NCBI GenBank assembly: GCA_001953115.1
Contig: LSSL01000252.1
Coordinates: 1 to 45,859 of the forward strand
Source of the DNA: Smittium mucronatum
Lineage: Eukaryota > Kickxellomycota > Harpellomycetes > Harpellales > Legeriomycetaceae
Direction: 5' to 3'
Length of the DNA stretch: 45,859 bases
The notes beneath the pieces are model-generated. The model made no database searches. It saw only the letters and a program-made list of their open reading frames with translations, and had not been told where the DNA came from. A program made the position numbers and the translations under genes. Position 1 is the stretch's first letter. Each line of letters starts with the position of its first letter. Of this stretch, positions 39,522 through 45,859 are shown piece after piece.

Positions 39522-39875
39522 TTATACCTTATCTTTGAAATAGAATCTCAAAGAGCCCCATTTTTTAAATACTAAACCTTTAAGAATATTGAACATATTT
39601 CCATATATAAAACTGATACTCTTCACCTTTAAAAAAACACCTTCATCAATTTTCCTTGCAGCAGACAAAAGTTCCTTAATAATATATTAGTATTATTTTC
39701 CAACTATGTTTCCAGTTATATGAGCGAGGCATCTGGTGTGATTAGATATTGATAGATTTTTAGAAACATAATCTTTTATCCGTTTTAACAAAACACTAAC
39801 AGCATAATTTTCATTTTTTAAGAAAAAATCTACATTTTTTTTCCAGTTTTTTAATAAAATCATTCTGGAATTCAT
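39522..39875 (-). pseudogene. hAT-like transposase remnant
   Basis: The frame from 39875 has a stop at 39693-39695, a second stop two codons later, and then stays open in the same frame to a TAA at 39522. It includes LLKRIKDYVSKN, HTRCLAHITGNIVGK and, after the stops, KELLSAARKIDEGVF. hAT transposases carry a conserved (R)C-x-AH-x-(L/I)N-(L/I) motif at this place, followed by a KE(V/L)-x-x-x-ARKI-like helix. Mutator-like transposases have a related C-x-x-H-x-x-x-N motif, so that superfamily is the alternative. It lies near the centre of the 37.65-41.35 kb inverted-repeat structure. Confidence 0.4.
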
Positions 39876-40614
39876 TTTTTTATGAATTATGTACGTCGAA
39901 TTATTTAATTAGTATATATCCTTATTTCAAATTTATGTAATCCATCAATATAGCTCTTTGATATCTCGAATATAAATTACATACATCTAATGATACTATA
40001 GGAATGAAGTTTTTTCTTATGATATGTAAGGAAAATGCGATAAATTTTTTTTTCAAAACCTCCAATTTTCATAGAAAAGTCTATTTTGCTCAAATTTTTT
40101 TAATACAAAATCTCGATATAATTCTCGTTGTTTTTCCTATATTATCAACCTCTTTTCTGATAGAATTATTTTTGATTTTTTCAATTTCACCGTACATGAT
40201 TTAGCATAAATTTTTAGATCTGTAGTTATTCGATTCAAAAAAATTCACATAAACTGCTGTTGATATATAACTGCCTTCCATAAAAATAGTGCTTTTTTTT
40301 TTTTTACAGATTTGTCGTTAAGCTTGATTCAAATTCAACAACATATGTACTGAGGGCTTTCGAATAAATGAAATCCATCTTTATTCAAGTACGGATTGAA
40401 TTTTTATTCACAGCTTTTAGATATAAATTGAGCTAATAGTATATTTCTTATTTCTGTATATTAATTTATACTATTATTAATGTTTTTATTCTGATCAATT
40501 AAATAGGTTTCTACTTTGGTTTTATTGTCAAAAAATTTGGTATCAGTTTTATGATTTTCAGGAAAAGCTTGATAAAAATAGACAGATAGGAAAAATCAAA
40601 GTATGAATACACAC

Positions 40615-41345
40615 ATTTAGCAACCGCTAGGTGCCCATAATGATTTTAATTATTCTATTCAATTTTTACAATAAATTGAACTTGTATATTTATAATAGTT
40701 CAATAGACATTGAGATTCAGTTTAAAACTTGTTTACGTACATTTTTTCGGGTTATATACTTATTTCACAGTATTTTTACTCCTTTTTTATAATTTCTATA
40801 GCGGTCGCCAAACTTTTAGGACTCACGGACTTCTATTGAAGTTCAAAAATATATTTTATAAAAAAGCGATTAATTAATTCATAAATTTATGCTTTGGTTA
40901 TTTTAGGTTGATAAGAGTAGCTAAATGTATAAAAAAATAACAGTTCTTATCTCACTTACCAATTTCCAATTATAGAACCGCGATCCTTTTTATTTTTCGA
41001 CTGCCTCCATATTCACCAAATATTTAATTTTTCCAACTTCCAAAGTCAATAATCGTGACATTTGGGGTTTCAAGCTGTTTTTGTATTATTATTGTTTTTC
41101 TGGCCTAAAAGAAAGAAAAAAAATTCGCTTCACCTTTGCTACCCGACCTGGTGCCGGCCTTAGGTATGGTGTGAAATAAATAATATAAACTAGGCTAATA
41201 AAAATACTGATTCCGATTTCCGATTTTTATCCAGAAAATGATTAGTTTCCCTATTATAATAAACTTAAACTAATGCCTCAGTTTTTTTTTTTTGGTTCAG
41301 TATAATTACTTTTTTTTTTTAAAAAAAAATAAATGATTAGAGTAA
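40615..41345 (-). repeat. right arm of long inverted repeat
   Basis: Reverse-complement partner of 37650-38400, separated from it by about 2.2 kb. Over one 63-bp block compared by eye, 11 differences were seen, 8 of them transitions. The arm includes a less AT-rich part (about 41130-41170, with acctggtgccggcc) that is AT-rich in the left arm, so the two copies have decayed unequally. Confidence 0.75.
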
Positions 41346-41349
41346 CTTT

Positions 41350-42730
41350 CATTGAGTTAAAATAAAATGAGTGAATCCATTTGAATATTATTTTAATTCC
41401 TTTTAAATTTTACCACAACTAAACTTTAATTTATTTGAGTGAAATCTGAAAAAAATTAAAACTACAATAAAATCCTTATATTTTACTTATTTAAAATTAT
41501 ACCTTTTTGGACTATTTATTTAGCTACTAATATATCCATTAAGCTCAAAATATTGATGTTAATGATTTATAAGTTTTATCAAGTCCAAAAACAGACAATT
41601 TATTTCAAACTTGTGGTCAGAGTTTAATACGGGGTTTAACTTTTAACGGAATAAACCGGATAAAAAAGTTGAGTAATATTTTTTTAAAAAAATTAAAAAT
41701 TCTCGAAACAACCCTTTTTTATTACTACTTTCATACCTCTTCCGCAACTCTACATTAAATATAAAAAATCAATGATTTAGGCAATAACCCTAATATATTA
41801 AGCGTAATTGGGTTTATTTCAAGCAATTTTTTTTTACTATAAGCTCAATGAGTTGGACCAAACTCTCTTATTTTCATTTAAAAGCGCACAAGAATGAAAA
41901 AAGCTTCAAAAATACTTCAACCCCTTTGCACCCAAAAAACCTTGAAATCTTTTTATTGGTATACTATAAAATGCTGAAATTCGACTTTAAAAAATATAAT
42001 AGTGCAAAAAACCTATTTAAAAGGAATGGATCTATTAAATTCTTGTAAAACAAATAGAAATTTATGCAAATTTTCCAAAAACACTTATTTCAACTAATAA
42101 AAAACTTGGAATACAATAGCGATCAGTACAGGTAATTTATCAGCATACTTGATTATAAATTACAATCTGGGATAGATCACTAAATTCCTGGGTTCATTTC
42201 TTGTACAAATATTTTAATAATTTTTTTTAAACCTTAAACAATGTATTACAAGGGTGATTACGGTTCAGTTTTTAAAAGATAGAAAAGATTTTATCTAGTA
42301 TTGAAATGATTGTAACTTTTTATCTATAGTTTTGTTTTTTGAGTATTTACAATCCTTGAAAATAATATTTTAAAATGTTGTCAGAAATACACGAAAAATT
42401 GGGTGATAAACTAACAAATTTATGTCTAAACCTCAATAGTAAAAGATAAAGCTTGTGTTTATCTAATCACTACTATAAATTTTTTAATACTGGAGATCTA
42501 TGCTTCCATTTTCGAATTCTAGAATTTATCTAATATATTTTGAATATTTTTGCAATTAATTTGAATTCTGACTATTTTCAAAAAAAAAAAATTTATTGAC
42601 TTTTTGCTATTTGACTAACAAAATATGATCTTTTTTTTTTTTTTATACAGATCAAAATATGATCTGTTAATGAATTCCAAAAAATAAACAAATAATGGCT
42701 TTTTAGTACGGGATGAATATAAAGATTTTT
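41350..42730. other. AT-rich intergenic DNA, no gene
   Basis: No gene recognised. Open frames such as 41848-42048 have no motif. A poly-T tract flanked by 13-bp direct repeats lies at 42619-42665. Confidence 0.55.
42619..42665. repeat. poly-T flanked by 13-bp direct repeats
   Basis: caaaatatgatct occurs at 42619-42631 and 42653-42665. Between them are a run of T (14, sharing its first base with the repeat) and atacagat. The arrangement resembles a target-site duplication around a minus-strand poly(A) tail, but the insert is only about 21 bases, so slippage is an equally good explanation. Confidence 0.6.
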
Positions 42731-42732
42731 AT

Positions 42733-42758
42733 TGGCCATGATATTTAAATCATGGCCA
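42733..42758. repeat. 10-bp inverted repeat upstream of EIF1AD
   Basis: tggccatgat (42733-42742) and atcatggcca (42749-42758) flank atttaa. It sits at the boundary where the AT desert gives way to more balanced DNA, about 540 bp before the EIF1AD start. It could be a regulatory palindrome or a transcript hairpin. Confidence 0.6.
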
Positions 42759-42759
42759 G

Positions 42760-43296
42760 ATCGGTTGAGAAGAAGATATGTGACCTATTAAAAACGGGTG
42801 TTGGCGGGTTTGGCGATGGGTGTCAGTGGTGATTGGCTACATTGGGTTTAGTTTGGATGAGAGAAAAAAATTTTCTCTGCAATTTTTACTACTGGCCGGT
42901 AGCGATGGTAGGTAGAGATAGCAAGTAGTGGGTTGGAACAAGTGGGGGGGAAGGAGTATTGGTGGAGAGCTTATTATATGGACGAGAAAATCTGAAATTA
43001 TAAGCAAGTGTACTTTATTAGAGTTAACGCAAAGTGCTACAAAACCAACATATATCGAGAATCTAGAATAAAGAGGAAGAAGTGACTCGCGAATAATACA
43101 AAAATAGGAACAAAACTTGGAAATCTTGCAGTTTCAAAAGTGCTATTTTTTTTTCTTTTTTTGTGGACAAGTATCTATAACGGCGACTATTTATTTTGCA
43201 ATAGTGGCAAAGAAAAGATTGATAAATAAACCAACTCAAAAAATTAAAGGGGTAGGAGAAAAGAAAAAACAGACCAACAGAAAGAAATAGTGCGAA
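42760..43296 (+). promoter_or_regulatory. upstream region of EIF1AD homologue
   Basis: Base composition changes here to G-containing DNA with runs such as ggtggcg- and gtgggggggaagg-like blocks, unlike the desert to the left. This is the presumed promoter and 5' UTR of the gene starting at 43297. The ATG context (tgcgaaATGa) has an A at -3, which is favourable for initiation. No definite TATA box or start site was identified. Confidence 0.4.
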
Positions 43297-44090
43297 ATGA
43301 ATATCAAGAGGCAGGTGAAGGAATTATCAGACATATACATTTCGCCTGGAGGGGAGGTGGTAGTAGCAAAGGTGGATATAATCACGGGCTTGAATGTGTA
43401 CCGAGTGAAAATACCAACCAGAACCATTCCCTTACCAACTCTTGGATCTCTTGAAACTCACGAAAAATCAGAATCGGAAACTATTCAAGACTTGGAAACT
43501 GCTCAGGAATCAGATCTGGGAAAGTCGAGTCTTAAATTAGAGCTTTCCCATGGTGGGGATAACACCAGTGGAGAAGTACACGCAGAACAGCTGGGCGGCT
43601 TCAAAGAGACGATGGCGTTTCTACCGCCCAAATTCAGAAAAGTAGTTTACGTAAAAAGAGGTAAAAAAATTAATAATTTTAACTTTTTAAAAAAAAACAA
43701 ATAGTAAACTTTAAAGGTTTAATTTTATTTTTGGTGGCTGGGGTATGAGTACAGGTAGTTTTGTTATTGTGGATTTGTCGCTAACGAGATCGGATAAAGT
43801 TGGAGGGGAGATTGTGCAAGTTCTTTTGCCAGACAATATCAAACGGCTGAAAGCGGAAGGAAAATGGTAAGATTGTACAAATATATAGAAAGCTGTTGGA
43901 TAAATTATAAATACCTATTTTTTTAATAATAAAAAATAAAAGGCCACAGGAATTCATGGCATCGACGGAAAATGGGAATGTTGAAGATTGCGAAGCAAGT
44001 GGGGGATATTTGGAAGGCTCTGAAACAGATATCTTTGAGAATACAAACAAGAGACAAATGGCAGTTGATTCAGAATCCGAATCGGATTAA
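43297..44090 (+). CDS. EIF1AD-like nuclear RNA-binding protein (eIF1A-type OB fold), 3 exons
   Basis: Homologue of the EIF1AD/haponin family, an S1-like OB-fold protein related to translation factor eIF1A but regarded as nuclear; its exact role is poorly known. Exons: 43297-43660, 43755-43866, 43943-44090; introns of 94 and 76 bp are GT-AG and rebuild family motifs, giving 207 aa. Seen: N-terminal KRQVKEL, first strands to about residue 45 (NVYRVKIP), then FLPPKFRKVVYVKRG joined by intron 1 to SFVIVDL, then NIKRLKAEGKW joined by intron 2 to PQEF. The C-terminus has TDIFENTNKRQ followed by an acidic Ser/Glu/Asp tail, as in animal EIF1AD. It is longer than the human protein (about 165 aa) because of an acidic insert of about 55-60 residues (about 47-104) inside the OB fold. 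The neighbouring RPEL gene is convergent. Confidence 0.92.
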
Positions 44091-44134
44091 TTTCATGGAT
44101 ATTCCAGTGGCGATGTAGCTGTGGATGGAAAATT

Positions 44135-44158
44135 GGGTTTGGGTTTGGGTTTGGGTTT
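44135..44158 (+). repeat. (GGGTTT)4 microsatellite
   Basis: Four perfect GGGTTT hexamers 45 bases after the EIF1AD stop codon, followed by gaggggaaac. Because they lie in the presumed 3' UTR, the four G-triplets could form an RNA G-quadruplex. It resembles a telomere-type hexamer but lacks the A of TTAGGG, so I do not call it telomeric. Confidence 0.85.
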
Positions 44159-44341
44159 GAGGGGAAACACCCTCACTTAATTGTGTATACGTCTATATAT
44201 CTGCAAAAGTGAAAGAAAGGATAATTAATAAGTTTGTATATAAAAGGAAAATATCTCAAGGATTTATCCTTTTTTTTATTATGTAATAAGGAATAATGCG
44301 GTAATAGCGATTAAAATTTCTAGCAGAAAAAGATTTAATAA

Positions 44342-44398
44342 ATTATCGATAGGTTTTTGTTTTTTTTACGCAGAATTTATTTCATTATCGATAGGTTT
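44342..44398 (+). repeat. 15-bp direct repeat attatcgataggttt
   Basis: Identical copies at 44342-44356 and 44384-44398 with 42-bp spacing, both containing the palindrome atcgat. They lie in the 3' regions of two convergent genes; a protein site or local duplication is possible. Confidence 0.8.
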
Positions 44399-44545
44399 GC
44401 TGCATTTTTCTTTCACAATATGCATTTTTTTAGATTAATAATCTATGTTTTAAAAGAAAAAGGGGGCGAATAAAAAAGAATTTATTTGAAAATTAAATAG
44501 GTGGATGGATAGATAGATGGATGGTAATGATAACTAAGACCAGAG

Positions 44546-44885
44546 TTATTCTTTAATGATATGGTTTTGGACGAGCTCATCGCGGTCAGGTCTGTTATTC
44601 AACTTGTTCTGCAAAGAATCCAAGATCTTGCTCTTCTCCAAATCGTGTTTAGCGTTATGTAATGCTGGAGCCATCTTTGAAGCTAAATACACATTTATTT
44701 GTATAGTTTTACAAGAGTTACAAAAAAGAAAATTCGGGATTGAAAGGGGGGAGGGGTGGTGGTGGGTACTTACATAGGAGGACGTGTTTCTCTTCGAGTT
44801 CTTTGGCGGAGGGTCTTCTTTCGAGGAGAGGAGCTAGCTTCTCGCCGATTTCGTGAATAGAATGCTTGGAATTCTCAGAACTCAT
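44546..44885 (-). CDS. fungal-type RPEL-repeat protein (82 aa), 2 exons
   Basis: RPEL motifs bind G-actin in animal proteins such as MRTF and Phactr; the small fungal two-motif proteins are presumed to do the same, which is inference. Exons: 44885-44774 and 44682-44546; the 91-bp GT-AG intron splits a Ser codon. Start is the first ATG (MSSENSKHS), preceded by A/T-rich leader. Motif 1 is about residues 16-37 (LLERRPSAKELEEKHVLL). Motif 2 is about 60-81 (LQNKLNNRPDRDELVQNHII). The linker APALHNAKHDLEKSKILDSL matches the pattern AP-x-L, LEK, DSL of fungal RPEL proteins. No signal peptide or membrane segment. The gene converges on the EIF1AD homologue, leaving a 455-bp gap. Confidence 0.88.
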
Positions 44886-45841
44886 TATACTTTTTTTAAA
44901 AAAAAAAGAGATGTGGTATTAAGGCGAAGAAACTGGATTGTATTTTTTTTTTAGAAAAAAAAAAAGTCTTGGGATTAGGGGTTTGTTAGTCCAAGAGGAG
45001 GGGTGGTGGTGATGGAAAGGGAATAGAAGAAACTGGGAATTTATTGCCCTTGGAAATATTTTAAACCGAAATGGGAAGGATACTTTTTTTTTTAGAAAAA
45101 CGTATAGTTTCCATCTCCCACCACCCACCCTTGATATTTATAACTGAAAAGCAGGATGGGTCAGATTGTTCTGGTTCATTATTGACGTTCGAATATTTAC
45201 GCTGCGTTTTATTTCTTGTTCATATATACGTAATAAAGTCGTTTTAATTCAATACAAACTTGAATATAAAGTCTGTGAATGGATAGGATACTCGCACGCG
45301 ACTATGCATTATTTTTTTTCTTATTTGTCTCGGCATGAAATCTGCAGCTGACCCATTTTTTTTAAAGAAAAAAAAGGGGCCAGTTTGGTTTTTTACTTTT
45401 CAGGCAATCTATTTACGGAGAACGGGAATGGGGATGGGGGGGGGTAGTGGTGGTGGTGGAAAAGCACATGGGCAAAACAATGCGATTTTTAGCTTGTTTA
45501 TTATCCATAAATAAAACCAAATCACGTTTTATGCAAATAGATATTATTACATGTTAGATTCTGGACTCTCCTTTTCTTTCTTTCTCCTTCTCCCCAATAT
45601 CCATCATTTGGATACGTGAACAAATGGATCACGAATCTGGAACTCTAGATTGTGACTCTGGGGCTTCAGAGCTCTGGCACATTTCCCATATTGGATTTTA
45701 AGGATTTTCCTGCATAAATATAAAAATGGTCCAACTTGATTGAACTTTTCAATTAGCATTGTAAATATATTTTAAAATCACTCTGCATTGGTATCTATTT
45801 GCAATATTGGGGAAGATGATATCCATTCACCCACATCACCG
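44886..45841. other. RPEL upstream region and right flank, no gene supported
   Basis: Contains the presumed promoter of the minus-strand RPEL gene, with several A/T runs, and GGT-rich and poly-G stretches (for example near 45430-45455). The part at about 45550-45700 has balanced composition and could be an exon of a gene lying beyond the window, but its frames contain stops and no domain is visible. Confidence 0.5.
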
Positions 45842-45859
45842 CCCCCCCCCCCCCCCCCC
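45842..45859. repeat. terminal poly-C run (18)
   Basis: The window ends in 18 consecutive C. Homopolymers often stop assemblies, so this probably marks a contig end. True run length is unknown. Confidence 0.9.

Larger units (their letters stand above)
44091..44545. other. convergent 3' intergenic region
   Basis: Shared 3' space between the plus-strand EIF1AD homologue and the minus-strand RPEL gene. It holds four GGGTTT units, T-rich runs that may serve 3'-end formation, two copies of attatcgataggttt and a GGAT/AGAT tetranucleotide run at 44502-44524. Exact poly(A) sites were not determined. Confidence 0.6.

Noticed and set aside
40970..41100. Frame reading TIIDFGSWK on the minus strand, suggestive of an actin-related protein
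   Set aside because: The partner arm has a stop in that frame, whereas another frame (SRLL-x-LEV) is open in both arms. The actin likeness is probably chance.
45548..45720. Last exon of a gene running in from the right
   Set aside because: The best minus-strand frame has an internal stop, no convincing splice site and no domain.

Overview
The window is AT-rich eukaryotic DNA carrying three spliced protein-coding genes with short GT-AG introns (76-171 bp). The set of genes points to a fungus: an N-recognin E3 ligase, a nuclear eIF1A-like protein, and a small two-motif RPEL protein of the form found in fungi. The very AT-rich intergenic DNA and the long Asn/Ser-rich loops fit an early-diverging lineage such as Kickxellomycotina/Harpellales or Glomeromycotina, but the window alone cannot settle this.

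Layout. Positions 826-9541 (minus strand) hold a complete UBR1-type N-end-rule ubiquitin ligase in three exons. From about 9.6 to 42.7 kb I can support no intact gene. This 33-kb gene desert is AT-rich throughout and most extreme at roughly 15-27 kb. It contains decayed dispersed repeats (10.9-14.1 kb), a strongly G-depleted tract (28.56-28.80 kb), and fragments that read like dead transposons: a Ty3-like RNase H, a MULE-like transposase core and a hAT-like transposase. It also contains an inverted pair of arms of about 0.7 kb at 37.65-38.4 and 40.6-41.35 kb. Two further coding-like stretches (27.6-28.4 and 31.3-31.7 kb) are unidentified. Positions 43297-44090 (plus) hold a three-exon EIF1AD homologue, followed convergently by a two-exon RPEL-repeat gene at 44546-44885 (minus). 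The window ends in an 18-base poly-C run, which looks like a contig end.

How the genes relate. The three genes are unlinked housekeeping functions: protein degradation through N-degrons, a nuclear OB-fold RNA-binding protein, and an actin-binding peptide. Nothing suggests a shared pathway. The noteworthy part is the desert. It could be a pericentromeric or heterochromatic block, or a transposon graveyard shaped by C-to-T decay. I found no tRNA, rRNA, snRNA or CRISPR. All alignments and counts here were made by eye.
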